Origin: Cinclus cinclus
Lineage: Eukaryota > Chordata > Aves > Passeriformes > Cinclidae
Assembly (NCBI RefSeq): GCF_963662255.1
Contig: NC_085047.1
Location: 48,143,006 to 48,207,005, forward strand
Reading direction: 5' to 3'
DNA: 64,000 nucleotides
The notes beneath the pieces were generated by a model. That model did no database searches, was not told the DNA's origin, and was given only the letters and a program-made list of their open reading frames with translations. Positions 23,646 to 36,925 of this stretch are shown here, piece by piece. The translations under genes were made by a program, and so were the position numbers. Every line of letters starts with the position of its first letter. Position 1 is the first letter of the stretch.

Positions 23646-25445
23646 GCACCCCTTTTAGGGAGGGGGAAGCGCATCAACTTTCTTCATCTGAAAAGTCTAT
23701 TTTTCTAGATTGATAATTAACTAAATTGCATCCCAGGAGATTTATAAAAATTTTGCTACTTTTCCCTAGTATTGAAAAATCATATTGAACAGCTATTTTC
23801 TTGTGAATAGAAACCCATTTATGTATTTTTATTTTGGGCCCTAGTTTTAGAAATGTTCTATACTGCATTGTTATTAAAGAATCTTGTAAAATCATCTATT
23901 TAACCTAATGTTAGTAGCAGAATATTTTTTGTTAATAAGCTTTATACCATATGAATATATGCATATTTGTTTTTTTTTTGTACAGATAAAATATATTCTA
24001 GTACAAATACTAGAGTTCATATCTTCTGCTCCTGGATATGGCCTTTAAATCGACTTCAGGGTGTTTTTGTGTATATGGATGTAAATATATACAGTACAGT
24101 GCACACATCTGTGTGTATGTATGTGTATATATATATATGTATAAAACACAGATGTGCATACCTTACCCCATAGACAGATCTCCTTTTCCTTGTGTGTTCT
24201 GTTTCTCCATGTTGCCCTGTGGTCCCGTGTCTTGATGTTCCTAGGAATTTCAAATAGCAGGACCCAGGCTGTGTCATCATTGCTTCTGTGTTTTGTTGTT
24301 TAAATCCAGCTGAAATACAATGTTTACTGTTTCATAAAGCTTGGTAGATAGTGGTTAGTAGCTGTTTTGGTTTTGTTTTGTTTTTTTAACCTTTTTCTTG
24401 GCCCATTTAGCAGCCAACTCTAAAGAAGAATCTGAGATTTCGGCACAGACATTTAATAGGTAATGTTCCCAAATGGTTTGATTTTTTTCTCCTGAGCTGA
24501 AGAGTAGAGCACTGCAGGATTTCAGCTGAAAGCTCAGGATACAACAAGGTCTGTGTGCAAACAGGAGTTGACAGGTTGGATGAGCTTTCCCCAGCGTTCG
24601 AGGAAGATAGGATGCACTGTCCTAATGAAAAACCAAATTAAGTATTGCAAACCTGAGTTGATTCATGAGCTTCTCATCAGCACGGCCTTAAAAGCAGTTG
24701 GGCGTCTGCTTTCAAACAAGGTGTAGTACAGTAACTTGCTGCTCAAGAACAGAGGAGGAAAATAATGTAAATTGAAGGTTAAGGCTATTGCAGCAGTAGT
24801 TTATGAATCTTACATACCACAACATCCTAGCTTGTTGTTTCTGCATCTACAATTTGGTGTGCACTAGGAATATCCAGGAAAATATCTTAAGAAGGAAATA
24901 ATAGATTAATTGATTCTTTGCAAATAATGATACCAGATTGATGTGCAAGCATGAAACTTTGGAGCCAAGTTGATTTTATGTAGAGGTTTTGTCATTTGCT
25001 TTCTATTGTTAAAGTGTTACTACCATTTTGTATGTTTTGGGAGTGTCTGCATTCAGCAGTGATTGCTCTTTGACAAATGTTTGGTTTGTCACTTAATCTG
25101 ATAAAATTAAGGGAAACTGAGCACAGAATTCTTCACTTTTGTACTTGTATGTTATTGCATCTTTGTGAGCAGTCTCTTAGGAAGGGATATGTGTTTTTTT
25201 AATGTCACAAACAAATAAAGCTTATGGTTTATTTTGATTTCAACCTGTTTTTAAACTTTTATTGGGCTGCAGTCAAAACTGTAATGTTTGTATTCCTTTG
25301 TTACTGCTTTTTTTAATAGTGAATATGTTAAACCACTGGACTCTTATAATGTATTAATTTGTGAAACTAGTTCTAAATGTGTACTGTTTGTCCATATGTG
25401 CAACTTACCATTGTGCAAACAATAAAACAGTAATGCTGTGATCCT
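23646..25445 (+). other. NUP58: NUP58 3' UTR
   Basis: This 1.8 kb AT-rich region runs from the stop to the distal poly(A) signal. It contains a Pumilio-type element TGTAAATA at 24080-24087 and a short (TA/TG)n stretch near 24115-24140. The end is inferred from AATAAA at 25421-25426 with a GT-rich sequence after it; AATAAA at 25214-25219 would give a form about 200 bases shorter. Confidence 0.75.
25421..25426 (+). terminator. NUP58 distal poly(A) signal
   Basis: This is a canonical AATAAA after the NUP58 stop, followed within 25 bases by ctgtgatccttgtaa. A second AATAAA lies at 25214-25219. Confidence 0.65.
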
Positions 25446-27436
25446 TGTAATACATATTTGCCTGAGAGATCATTTCCTGTTGTTCTCCTGCATTAGAGGA
25501 GAAACAAAAACCTCATTGGCTAATATGTAGAACTGCTCTTCCTAGAATTCATATAGTGCAGAGTTTTCTTGCTGAAGTTAGGGCTGTGATCCTGGATTGG
25601 AAATATGGAGGGAAAAGGTGTAAAAGGAGGTATTGTGTTGTGGGGTTTGTCTAGAATTTCTTCACAGGGCACGATATAAACCTGGATCACAGTGTAATGT
25701 AACACAGCACTAGGAATGGCTTTGTAAATTGGGAAACAGTCTGAGCCTCCTGGGTACCTGTGCTCTGTTTCTTTTCTGATTAAACAGCAGTTATGTCCTT
25801 AATTTAGCCCAAGTGAAAAAGTGATTATATAATAGAATAATCACATGTAGTAATACAAACTAAAATCAAAATTGGATTTGAAATAGTTATATTCCCAGAC
25901 TATTATTTGGGTGGTTGAATTTAGCCATGATTTTTAGGGATCAGCACTGTAGATGCTGTTTCAAATTATTTTTTACCACCAATTTAAAGATGTGTTAATA
26001 TGATTAGAGTGTAAAATACAAATGTATTCAAGGTGTGGCTTGGTTTTCTACAAAGCAGGTTAAGAAGCTGACCTGTATTTAAACACCATAAAATTAAGTC
26101 TAGATTATCTGTTCTGTAAAGAAAGAAAAGTCTGGTCTGGAAGAAGATTCAAGTCCATGTGCAAGATGTGGTTTTCTGTTAGTTTGTACTTTGTTGTACA
26201 GCTGTGGTATAAACTTATGTATATGACCTCTTTCTTTTACTAGAAGTAACTTGTTTTTCCTTCAGCATTCTCCCTAGGATGAAGACAGCAGGAGAGGGGC
26301 AAGAGCTATGCCTTAGATTGCTTGGTTCAGGAACCTCTTTCTGATTCTTTGAACTAGTGTGTGTCTGTTTTGTCAAATCAGTTACCTACTTATTTCTTGT
26401 GGGTTGTGGGGGAAGAGACTGAAATAAGGTGGAGTGGGTCAGAGTTTATGCATCTTCCTCACCACAAGAAATCCAAATTCAGCTACACTCTATCCATCTA
26501 CATGTTCCTAACATAACTGCATTTTGGATCTTGATTGCATTTATAGCATCATTTTTTTAAAATTGAAATAAGGTTCAGGAATACAGCTTTAGTGGCCTTT
26601 CTCTCCCCCCCCCCCCCACCCTTTGATGTCAGTGGTAATTCTTTAGTTATTTCCACTCCACTACTCATGAGGACAGTAGAAATAATTCAGTCATTCGTGT
26701 CAGCTCAGTTATGTTACTGGATATACCTGGAATGTCTCAGTAGAAGCAGCATCTTGTAGATTCTTAAAGAGAAGTGAAGGGTATCTGTCAGTACCATAAG
26801 TGCCTTATGCTCTGTAAAAAATTCTTCCTAAAGCCTTTTCAGGTTTCTAAGTACAAAGAACTATTTATGTGCAAAAATTTCCAGCAATAAATTATGTTGT
26901 TTTGGGACTAACTGCTGGCATTGTGCTATCAGGCTGTTTCTCTCTTCCCTCTCATTAAGTATCTTCCAGCACTGTGGCTGCTGTCTCCAGACACTGATGG
27001 ATGGTTAAAGTATCACAGTTATTGACTGGTATGGATGCTCATGGAAGTGGGCACCTGGGTTTGGGGAGGGGCGTGACATGGAGTTAATGCCTGCAGCAGC
27101 TCTGGAAGACCCTGGTCACTCACTGCAACAGTGTCCCTGGAGCTCCAGTACAGTTGTGACATGCCATCTCCACTCAACCAGGCTGGTAGGTTCCTTAAAA
27201 GGAGGGTGGAGGTGTGACGGGGATGAAGTGTTGGGAAGAGGTGAGGGGAATGTAAGGCAGAAGGCTTACTGGAGTGAACGGGACAGCTCAGTTCAGGATC
27301 ACTTCTTCTGAGCTCAATGTAGAACGTTCATCAGGTGGCAGGAGGCTGCCAGTTACATAGTGCCACCACAGGACCCTTGTGGGAGTAGCTGTCATGCAGC
27401 ATGTGCAGTGATACATGTGGTCAATGACCTGCCATG
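25446..27436. other. Intergenic, no gene seen
   Basis: This is the spacer after NUP58. It contains a C13 homopolymer at 26605-26617. No exon, RNA gene or repeat family is recognised before the CR1 element. Confidence 0.6.
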
Positions 27437-28485
27437 CCACTTGGAGAGCTGCAAGTCTGTCATGCTGGATAGGATCCACCCAAGGATACTGAAAGAGCTG
27501 GTAGAAGAACTGGCTGAACTACTCTCAATCATTTACCAGCAGTCATGGCTAACCAGGGAGGTCTTGGTTGACTGGAGGTCAGCAAATGGGACATGTGCCT
27601 GCAAGAAGGGTCAGAAGGAAGATCCAAGGAACTGGATCCACACCTGTCACCATGACCTTGATATTGGGCAAGATCATGAAGCAAATCATCTTAAATGCCA
27701 TCATGTGGCATGCGCAGGACAACCAAGCTATCAAGCTCAGCCAGCAGGAGTTGTGAAGGACAGGTCCTTCTTGACCAACCTGTGACAAGCTCAGTGGGTG
27801 AGAGAAGTATATGTTTTCCACTTGGACTATTGTAAAGCCTTTGATCTGTTCTTCTACAGTGTCCTCCTGGAGAAACTGACTACTCATGGCTTGAACAGCA
27901 GGTGCATTTGTATCAGCAGTGGTGTGGGCAGCAGGAGCAGGGCAGTGACCGTCCCCCTGTGCTGGGCACTGCTGAGGCCACAGCTCCAATCCTGTGCTCA
28001 GTTCTGGGCCCCTCACTGCAAGAAAGACATTGAGGGGCTGGAGCGTGTCCAGAGAAGGGCAACGGAGCTGGGGAAGGGTCTGGAGCACAAGTCCTGTGAG
28101 GAGCAGCTGAGGGAGCTGGGGGTGTTCAGCCTGGAGAAAAGGAGGCTCAGGGGGGACCTCATCACTCTACAGCTGCCTGAAAGGAGGGGGCAGCCGGGGG
28201 GGGTCAGCCTCTTCTGCCAGGTAACAGGTGACAGTACCGGAGGAGATGGCCTCATGTTGTCCTACAGCAGGTTTAGTTTGGATATTAGAGAAAAATTCTT
28301 CACTGAAAGGCTTGTTGTCAAGCACTGAAACAGGCTGCTCTGAAAAGTAGTGGAGTCACTATCCCTGGAAGTGTTAAGAAACAATGTTCTTGGTGCTTAA
28401 GGACATGGGTTAGTAGTGAACATGGCCATGCTAAGGTTAATGCTCGGACTTGATCTTTTCAATGTAAAAAATTCTGTGACAAGGT
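27437..28485 (+). mobile_element. CR1 LINE copy, broken and internally deleted
   Basis: CR1 is the main avian non-LTR retrotransposon. The copy starts inside ORF2, in reverse transcriptase: RIHPRILKELVEELAELLSI, then IYQQSWLTREVLVDWRSAN, an ACKKGQKEDP-like block, YCKAFD and [10 protein letters not shown]. It then jumps near 27905-27960 to the C-terminal region: [20 protein letters not shown] and [17 protein letters not shown]. The YxDD catalytic block is missing, and a TGA at 27783-27785 breaks the frame. The 3' part shows typical CR1 UTR pieces (ggatattagagaaaaattcttcactg, ggtggagtcac-like, ggacatgggttagtagtgaac) to about 28485. The element is 5' truncated and inactive. Confidence 0.88.
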
Positions 28486-31459
28486 ATATCACATTTTGTT
28501 TCCTTGTTGCAAACATTTTCTGGAACACTTTTTTTAAAGGTGGTAGAATTTTGTTAACTTCAGTATTTGAACAGTCCTTCTGACCCACTTGACTCCTATT
28601 GCTAGGAGGCTTATTACTTAATGATTTTTTTCACTCCACCTCAGAAATTTAATCTTTATAACCCATGGCTGCTGTTAAATGCCACAGTGAGGAGGTGAGT
28701 AGGCTGTGTGTTTCATTAGCTTTGTTTTCTCTTTTCTCACTCTTTAGAAGTAAGGCAATTCTAGCTTATTATGAAGAGGTTATGATAAAGTTTAGAAGCT
28801 TCTACAGACTAGGTCTTCTGATTTGATTTTACATTTGAGTACAGATCAGCCCCCAACAGGATATCAGATCATTTCTGTTGAACAGCTGTATGGAAAGAAA
28901 ACTTGGAATACATACTCCTGTCCTAAACAGTTCAATAGCTTAAAAGAAAAAATATATTTTTTTCTTCAGTTAATGTTTCCAAGACTGATGGATTTCTCTT
29001 TATTTCTTTTCTCTTTAATGCAGGGATCACTGTACGGCGTGTGCTTGGGTACCAGCAGGACAGCAGTTTATTAGAAAGTAATTTAATTGCTTCCAAAATA
29101 AAGTTCTGATTAGAAGCTGGCATGTAGCTCCTAGGAAAAAATCCTTTGCTTGTCCATGCATTTAATACGGTACTTTGTGGTAACAGTACACTTCTGGGGT
29201 GATGATGATCCTGGCCACAAAAGAAATCTAGGAGGATGATGTTTTGATCAGTTACCATGCTGTACTAAAAAGGGAAAAAAACAGATGATGAATATTCAAA
29301 GTCAAGGATTCAAAATCAAACTTTGTTATATGAAACTTGAAAAATACAATTTACTTTTATTAAGAGGAGAAGTGGATAAATTCTCAAGGGGAAAAGAATG
29401 GCGACAGGCAGCTTGAGTAGACTTCAAATTGAGTGAAACCTTGGGGGAAAAAATATGCACAAGCTATGTAGAGTTGGGTAGTCTATTAACTCCATGATTA
29501 AGTACCTAAGTAGAAGCTACCCTAAAGTGAAAAAAACACCCAAACTTTCTCATCCTGTTAACAGTGTTCTCATTCCTGTTTGGGCTACTCTTATTTCTTT
29601 ATTAACATCCACATAAAAGGAATGTAACCTTTGAGAGTAAACACTTTTGTTGTGTTCTGTCTGGGAATAAGGTAAAATAGATGTGATAAAGGTGTCCTTA
29701 CTGGAAAAAAAAAAAGTCCATCTTTCAAAAAGAAGTTTGGAAGAGTGAGCCCAAATGCTAAATGGAAGCAATGGCAGCGAGCAGTTAGTAGTGTGGGGAC
29801 GTCTGTTCATCTCTGCTGGAGACCACTTTTTGTGACAATGTGTGCAGGAGTAACAATGAGCATACCTGTATCTTACTGCCTTTGTTTGGTGCAGCTGTGT
29901 GTGGCACAGCTCTCCAGTGTTGCCTCCTTTAACAACTACGGGGATTCTTATTTACCACTGGGTCAGACAAAGTGAAGGGACAGAAATGATGGTGAAGAAA
30001 GGTGCCAGCCTTAATGCCATGGAAACGATTCTTAGTAATGCACATTGTATCAGTCTCAAATAGAAATAGTCTTTTCTTTTATTTAGTTGCTGACTAAGGA
30101 GCAAGCAGATGCTTACATACCTCCAGCAGCCAAACCAGAAGCAAGCCTTATTCCAAGGGACGGGGAGACCTTTGCCTGCTAACTAAGCTTATGTGCCACG
30201 GATCACAGAGCAAAGCTCTTACCCGATCCCATGGTGGCAAAGAGAAGCTGATGCTGAGCACTGCTCTGAGACAGAAGAGGGAAGGCTTTTAACATTGCTC
30301 ATGATGGCTTCAGGTGTGATGATGCTGTCAGTGTCAATAACAACCTCCCGCTTGTACCGGGGATGTGAAAAAGAGGCTGGAACTGCAACAGGACTGTGGC
30401 AGCTTGTCAAAATTTAATTGCTGAGGTGCAGATGCAGGTCTAATACAAAGGTGTATTAGCTTCAATTTATACTTTATTAGTAAAAATATTTAACTAGAAA
30501 AGCTTCTCTGAGTAATTGTCAATTTTACACTTGAGAATTGTCACCTTCATCATCACCTCTCTCCATTACTTATTTCTAGTGCTGAAGCAGCTTGTGCTTG
30601 TTGCTCTGTCATGGTGATATCCACATTGGGGTGGCATCAGGGTTTGCCAGGCTTTGGAGCTGCTGGAAAATACAGGGGCAGAAGGGATATGGGGGTAAGA
30701 TCCTGGTCTCAGGTAGATAGATGGTGATACCAGTCCACCAGTGACAGAAATAGTAACAAAAAAACCTAACACTGCCGCGGAGTGCTGGGTGTATCATTTA
30801 AAGTTAGCCCTGGGAAGTGGAGGGAGGGACAAAATTCCAAAGCCTCTTTGCCAGGCTAGATAATTGTCAAGTAAAACTAGGAATGATTCAAGCAAATACA
30901 GTCTTTTCTAAGCAGTATAAAAAAGTCCTGATCTAGAAACTAGTCTCATAAATATTGTGAATTTTCCACAACAAGTTGCTGCTTCTTGCCTTTCTGCAGT
31001 AATAATTCTTATATAAACCCCCAAGCTGCAAATTTAGCTGTGCTAAGTCCTGTTGAGCTGTACTATGAGAAGAAGCGCTTTTTTTTCTTGCTGGAACCTC
31101 ACTGATTTCACTGCACAGGCAAAAAGTGCAATAAAAGGCAACATTTGCATGGTGATTCTTCTTTCACTGTATGGTGCCCAAATCCTTGTCTTGCACTATG
31201 GCATTAGGAGATGAACAACAGTAAATTTCCGGTTTGAAATATCCTTAGTTTTCTCTTCCTTCATTTGATAAAATGCTCATGCTTTGTGCTCTGTGTGGCA
31301 TAAACCGAAGTGTGAATGTGGAAAATTCCTCTACTTTCCTGGGGTTTTCTTTTTTCAGTTTAAATAACTTTTTAATAATGATGCCTTGTCGAATTGGCCA
31401 GCCTCACTGTGTGGGCAGACAGTGGGATGATGGATTTAGTCCACAAGTAATTCTTCCTC

Positions 31460-31482
31460 TTTTTTTTTTTTTTTTTTTTTTT
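31460..31482. repeat. Poly(T) run
   Basis: This is a 23-base T homopolymer. On the - strand it could be the A-tail of a retroposed sequence, but I see no recognisable body next to it. Confidence 0.9.
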
Positions 31483-33150
31483 GTCTGAGGAATGGGAAAA
31501 AAAAGACTGAAATTCTTTCCTTTTCTTGCTAGTGGCTGGAGTGGTTGGTTGGAGCAGAAATAAATCAATTAGGAAACAGCATCCCTTTCAATCTGAAGCT
31601 GTGCACATCAACTTTGTATCCAGGCTTTTATATATTGTACAGCAATCTGTTGTGTCTGCAGCAAGTGGAAGCTCCAAAACTCAATGCACTAAGACTCGAG
31701 GGAGAAGAGCCTGACATTTGTATTAATCAAGGTTGTCTGAGTAGCTGGACAACACTAACAAGCTCCCTATAGCTGTGCTCTGGCTGGGCTGTATTGAAAC
31801 TGGGGGACGTTTTCTGAGCGACAGCCTCCTCTTGCACTCGTGAATTTGTAAGGAAATTTCCCCCAGCACTTGGAGATTCTGTTAGCTGCTCACCTCCCCT
31901 CAGCTGCATCCCCCAGCCCCGTTATCAGGACAGCGGTGCGTTTTGGAGCCAGACGGGCGATACGGGAGGTGTCTGTGCTGGCTGTGATAAGGTGGTGCCA
32001 GCACTGATTCCTGCTGTCACTGCAGCGTGTGCTGAGAGCGAGCACTCACAGCAGGAGTTGAGCTGTGTCTCCTGATGTGCTCGGTGCCGGTGCAGCCACT
32101 GCAGATTCACAGCCCAGCCCCTGAGGAGTGTGCTAACTTCATATCCCTTCATTCAAAGCTATTTTTACAGTCCTTTGCCTCATTCTGTGGCTGGGTTTTT
32201 TGTTGTTTTTTTTTTTTTTCCCCTTGGGTCATCTTGATCTAATTATTCTCCAGGAAATGAGAGCCAATAAAAGAAAGCCTTTTGCTATGAGTACACGTGT
32301 ATTTTAAAATGTAGATATTAAATATGTTCCCTAAGCGGAAATAAAAACCAGTCCATCTTATGCAACCAATACCACAATTGGAGTGGCCGTTTCCACCCTT
32401 AATTGTACTGATGGTGTTTAAACTACACTTGCCACAGGAACACTAGTGTAAAATGTACCTAATAACCAGGGTGGGAAGAAAAGGAAAGGCTACTAAGGTA
32501 AGCTCATATTTTCTGGTAGCTATCCTCACCTGGGAAATTGTGTTGGTATAACCTGTCAGTATGGATCGGGATCTCAAATTCAACAGTTCTCCATACAAAC
32601 TCCACAGTGGAGTTTCAGAAATGCTACTCTTCTCACTAACTTCACATGGGGGCAGCAAGGCATTGCTTTAGCAGCAGAAAATGCAGTTTTGCCTGAGAAG
32701 TGATTTTGCTGGGCTAGATAAATGGACAAGGTGCAGAGATTTCAAGGTGATTTAAGTTAAAAAACCTGCAAGCAATAAAACAAACTGGTTTTAAACTAAC
32801 TAACTAACCCCTTGCATGATCAGAATGAATTCCTTTATTTTTGTGTTAACCATGAAGAGGAATCTCTGCTCTTGAAGTGTACAAAAAGCAATAAAAATCC
32901 ATCTCTTGTGGTAAGCATGGCCTGACTTTTGCATGCCTAGTCATCTAAACAATAGTATCATGAGGATGAGTTCTAGCTGAAGACTTCAGGCTATGTTTAA
33001 TTTACAATTCTGATTTGCAATGTTGTGAACACACAACAGTAGAGACAAAGTAATTCCAGAATCCAGATTTTCAAGATTCCTGGTAAGGTTGCAAAATTGT
33101 TTGACAGTAATGATGTAACAGTAGGTATGTGAGCTAAATAAAATAGGACA

Positions 33151-33154
<4 letters not shown>

Positions 33155-33182
<28 letters not shown>
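33155..33182. repeat. (AT)n microsatellite
   Basis: This is 28 bases of perfect AT dinucleotide repeat, followed by gtgtgt. Confidence 0.95.
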
Positions 33183-33188
<6 letters not shown>

Positions 33189-34594
33189 TTGGCATCCAGA
33201 GCTGGGCAGTGGAAAGCAAATAATCTCACTTTTGCCCAAGTGACAAGGCTATCAAGAATGAAACAGGAAATTCTAAAGGAGAAAAGAAGAGAGCATCCAT
33301 CTGCCATCTAAACTTTATCACCAATGGGTCAAAAAGAAAAGGGAATAGGAGTTGCTGACAGTTTTGTGTTCTCTCTTGACGTCAAGGGAATGTAACAAGC
33401 TACAACAGCATGGGTTGAAAATACAATAGAGAAAACATCCCTAACAGCAAGAGCCACTTACACACCCACAGGAGCTCACAGCAGCTTGGAGACCTGTGTC
33501 ACAGGGTTTTCCTTTTCTTGGCCCTAGGAGAGACTCCAACCAAAACAGACAGAGATATAGAATTAGGTGAGAGGTCTGTGTTCCTGTATTGGAGAATTTG
33601 TAGGATGGACACCCAAAGGGGAGAATAGCAACTGTTGTTTCTTACTTACTGTTATAGTTTCCACTAATTTGTCCTTTCTCTTCTTTCCTTCCTGTCCAAT
33701 GTGTGCTGGCACAGCCAGCCCCTACAAATGTTTGTGGTACCTTGCTGTGAATGGCTCAGCAGCAGACTCGAGGTGAGGTGTCCTCATTTTTCCTTCTCTT
33801 GAACTGGGAGCTGTTCAGAATGAGAGATGTGCTTTTGTATTATCTCTCTTTTCATGCCTTTCTTATTTCTGTTGTCTTTTCTTTTTTTTTTTGAAGTAGG
33901 AGCTGTTGCATTTGTGAAGAACCTTAGCACATGAGGCATACCAGCCCTAGGAAAGCAAAGCACCGTGCTCTGAAAGCACAGAAATACTTTTGAAAAATTT
34001 CCATCTGGGGAGAGACTGTAACAGAAAAACAGCAAAATTGCCCTTGTTACAATAAGAAGAATGCTTGTCAATGCAGTGACTGAATGAATTTACAAGGTAA
34101 GAAGATACCAGTCTTAGAGAGCCACTTAAACATATGGTGACCATTATCCCACAGCAGCTCTGCCTTCAAGGATCAGCATCCAGGTTGGGCAGCAGCACAG
34201 GCAGCTGTGTCACAGCTCTGTGCCCAAGCATACAGGGGTGCAGGTACTGCTCTTACACAGCTAGTGCTACAGCTGGATACTGGCTTCTCTAGGTGCTGTA
34301 ATGTGCTGTAGAGGGACTCAGCCCCTACACTGCTGCACAGGCAGTTTGCAAATCAGAGTGTTAAAAATTATATGGAAAAGGTACTTCACCTGTTTCAGAC
34401 AACTAGCACAAGTGCTTTTAACTCATATTTTCCCTGCACTAAGAGACAATTTTTCAGGACTAGCAGAAGACTGAGTGAGTTCTTCAAATTCCCAAAATAA
34501 AACACAATATTTGCTTTCCTGAGACCATGCATTTTCTGGCTGGAAAATGATGAAGAGCATCTCTACTGACCCTAAGGCCTCAGAAAACTATACC

Positions 34595-34626
34595 TGGTGG
34601 TGGTGGTAGTAGTAGTAGTAGTAGTA
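34595..34626. repeat. (GGT)/(AGT)n trinucleotide repeat
   Basis: Four TGG-type units pass directly into about six TAG units. It is a compound microsatellite 165 bases before the GGGAT array. Confidence 0.9.
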
Positions 34627-34790
34627 CGAATTCAGAGACTTGTAGGAAAAAAAAAAGAAAGTTTAAGCAGATAATAGAGATTTGTAGACTTTGTGATCAT
34701 TACTGAATACCTGTAGGCTTTAAAAATATTTTCCCACTCCAGCGTCTATATGTTATTTCAATTATATCTAAAAGCTGTACTAAGCTGAGT

Positions 34791-34910
34791 GGGATGGGAT
34801 GGGATGGGATGGGATGGGATGGGATGGGATGGGATGGGATGGGATGGGATGGGATGGGGTGGGATGGGGTGGGATGGGGTGGGGTGGGGTGGGGTGGGGT
34901 GGGGTGGGAT
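34791..34910 (+). repeat. (GGGAT/GGGGT)24 minisatellite
   Basis: The array has 24 contiguous five-base units with no indel. Thirteen GGGAT come first, then alternating GGGGT/GGGAT, a block of six GGGGT and a last GGGAT. Every unit carries a run of three or four G on this strand, so it is a strong candidate for G-quadruplex formation. Confidence 0.97.
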
Positions 34911-36530
34911 GTATTTGGTGTCCTACAAAATCTGGAATGGGTTTATTTTATCTTGAAATAGATTGAACTAATATAATGAGATTGCCTGACATGGGAAAGT
35001 GAGTGAAAAAGTTGCAGAGTAGAAGTTGCTATATTTATGTGTTATTATGTTTCCACGTATTCTGGTTCTGGATTTTTGTGTGCTTTTAAATTTAAATCAT
35101 AGGGATATTACTTGATCAGCTTGTAAAAACAGTGAAAAAAACCCACCCCAAATGCCACTAATTAGTCTATTGCTAAATAGGATCTAAAGCATTTTGCAAA
35201 GTGCCAAATGTTTTACGTTTCACAAAAGCATAATGAGGTACACTATTATCTCTGCTGTTATCCAGGCAAGTTGAGACAAATCCTGAGCTTGAATATATAA
35301 AGTACCTGATACAGATAATCTCTGCAGGGGATCTGGTGCTGGTGTTTTGTTATGATCAGGACTCCTAACTTGGGAGTACAGATTAGATTAGATAGTCTGC
35401 TTTTAACCTTTCTTCTCATAGTCTGGTTTTGCTATTGAAAGAGAACCACCTTACTGAGTATCAGTGAACCATCAAGTCAAAGGATGGGGCTGGGAAAGTA
35501 TTTTGCTTGCCACGTATGAAAGAATCAAGAAGCTGCTTTTCTTATTATGAAAATGTGTGTCTAACCCAGATTTAAGGAAAATGATCTCTCAAAAAGACCT
35601 CTGTGAATGTAGGCATTTAACAGCTGCTGTGCTGTCACTTGTGGCTGCCAGACATCCAAAGACAGGTCACTGGCAGGAGCTCATGGTTCCAATTCCTTCC
35701 CTCCCTGTGCCCCATTGTTGATGCGGGTGTCTTGAGCAATGGGTGCTGTGGGGGACATGGGCTGAGTGTACGAAATCTGTCACTAGCCAGGACTGTCTGT
35801 GGTGGGCTCCTCATGCTGGAGCTGACAGCTCAGGGGAGCTGCTACTCATGTTTGAGATGGAACCAAAAACCCCATCAGTTTCACTGCAAGTTTCTTCTCG
35901 TTCACCCAGCAGGACTGATTGGGTGATGTAAAACCTGTCATGCTGCAGCCCCATTTCCATCTTGATAAGTGCAGACTTTTCCAAAGTTGAGCTGCTCCAG
36001 GTTACTAATCCTCTATGAGATAGGTAAGGCATGAGACGTGTGGGAACCACCTCTGCACCCTGCCTTTGCAGCAGCACAGCTCTGGCCATGTGCTGAGCTG
36101 CAGAAGGGCCACGGCTGGGAAAGAACTCACTGGGAGCAGCAGCGAAGCATTTACCCAGTCCCTAATTTGACCAGAATCCGGTGCTCCAGACCAGCAGTTC
36201 AGTGAAAGCCCAAAGCTGTCAAAGACAGGCTGAAATGAGAACAAAAGAGGGAATGAAGATGGAGGGAGCAGGACAATAACTAAATTGAAGAAGGAAAGCT
36301 TTGAACGAATGAGAGAAATACGTCAACACTTTGCAGTCAACTTCCTCCCCGTGAAATGCATTTACAGCGGAATTTAAAACCAGTGCCACTTATCAGAGCT
36401 CCCGTTTGTGCCTTTTTATTAAAATAAGTAATTTTTTACTTGATGCAATGCACTGCAAGCCGAGTTGTGGCTGGTGTCACGACAGCTGTCTCAGAGTAAA
36501 CGAGAAACCACAGATTTCCGTCACGCTTCA
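34911..36530. other. Intergenic region upstream of SHISA2
   Basis: This stretch runs from the minisatellite to the CpG island. GC content rises toward the right end. I see no gene. Distal SHISA2 control elements may lie here, but the sequence alone does not point to one. Confidence 0.5.
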
Positions 36531-36707
36531 GCCGCTGAAGGTGCGCATCCTTCCGCCCGGCTTCCGGCTGCCGCTGACTTTTAAGAAGTCGTGGGGGAAA
36601 TGCAGGGCGCCGGGTTGGTGCGGGTGTCGGCGCCGGGAGGGACCCGCGCTCCCGGGAGCGGCGCGACCCCCGCCCGTGCCCCGGGACCGCCCCGTCGGGC
36701 GGGGCGG

Positions 36708-36717
36708 GCGCATGCGC
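36708..36717. promoter_or_regulatory. NRF1-type palindrome
   Basis: GCGCATGCGC matches the NRF1 consensus exactly and is next to Sp1-type GC boxes. Binding is inferred from the motif only. Confidence 0.55.
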
Positions 36718-36737
36718 ACCGGGCCGCCCCCACCGCC

Positions 36738-36743
36738 TATAAG
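36738..36743 (+). promoter_or_regulatory. TATA-like box of SHISA2
   Basis: TATAAG sits in GC-rich sequence, 20 bases after the NRF1-type palindrome. A start site 25-30 bases further, near 36765-36772, is an inference. Confidence 0.5.
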
Positions 36744-36832
36744 CGCGGGCGCGGCGCCCCCCGCGCCGAGCGGTAGGGAGGGCGCGGTGTCGGACGGGGC
36801 GCACCGGGAGCTGCGCTGCGAGGGCTGGGCGC

Positions 36833-36887
36833 ACCCGACCCGACCCGACCCGACCCGACCCGACCCGCTCCGCTCCGCTCCGCTCCG
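36833..36887 (+). repeat. Pentamer array in the SHISA2 5' UTR
   Basis: Seven perfect ACCCG units (36833-36867) are followed by four CTCCG units (36868-36887). The array is C-rich in the mRNA and G-rich on the opposite strand. Confidence 0.95.
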
Positions 36888-36925
36888 TCCGTGGGAGGAT
36901 CGTGGGCTCCCGCCGTCCCTCGCCC

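Larger units (their letters stand above)
28486..34590. other. Intergenic, simple repeats only
   Basis: This 6 kb spacer has a T23 run at 31460-31482 and an (AT)14 dinucleotide run at 33155-33182. Open frames up to about 108 codons occur on both strands but none resembles a known protein or has convincing splice sites. Confidence 0.55.

Noticed and set aside
34791..34910. Interstitial telomeric repeat
   Set aside because: The unit is GGGAT/GGGGT of five bases, not the vertebrate telomere hexamer TTAGGG.
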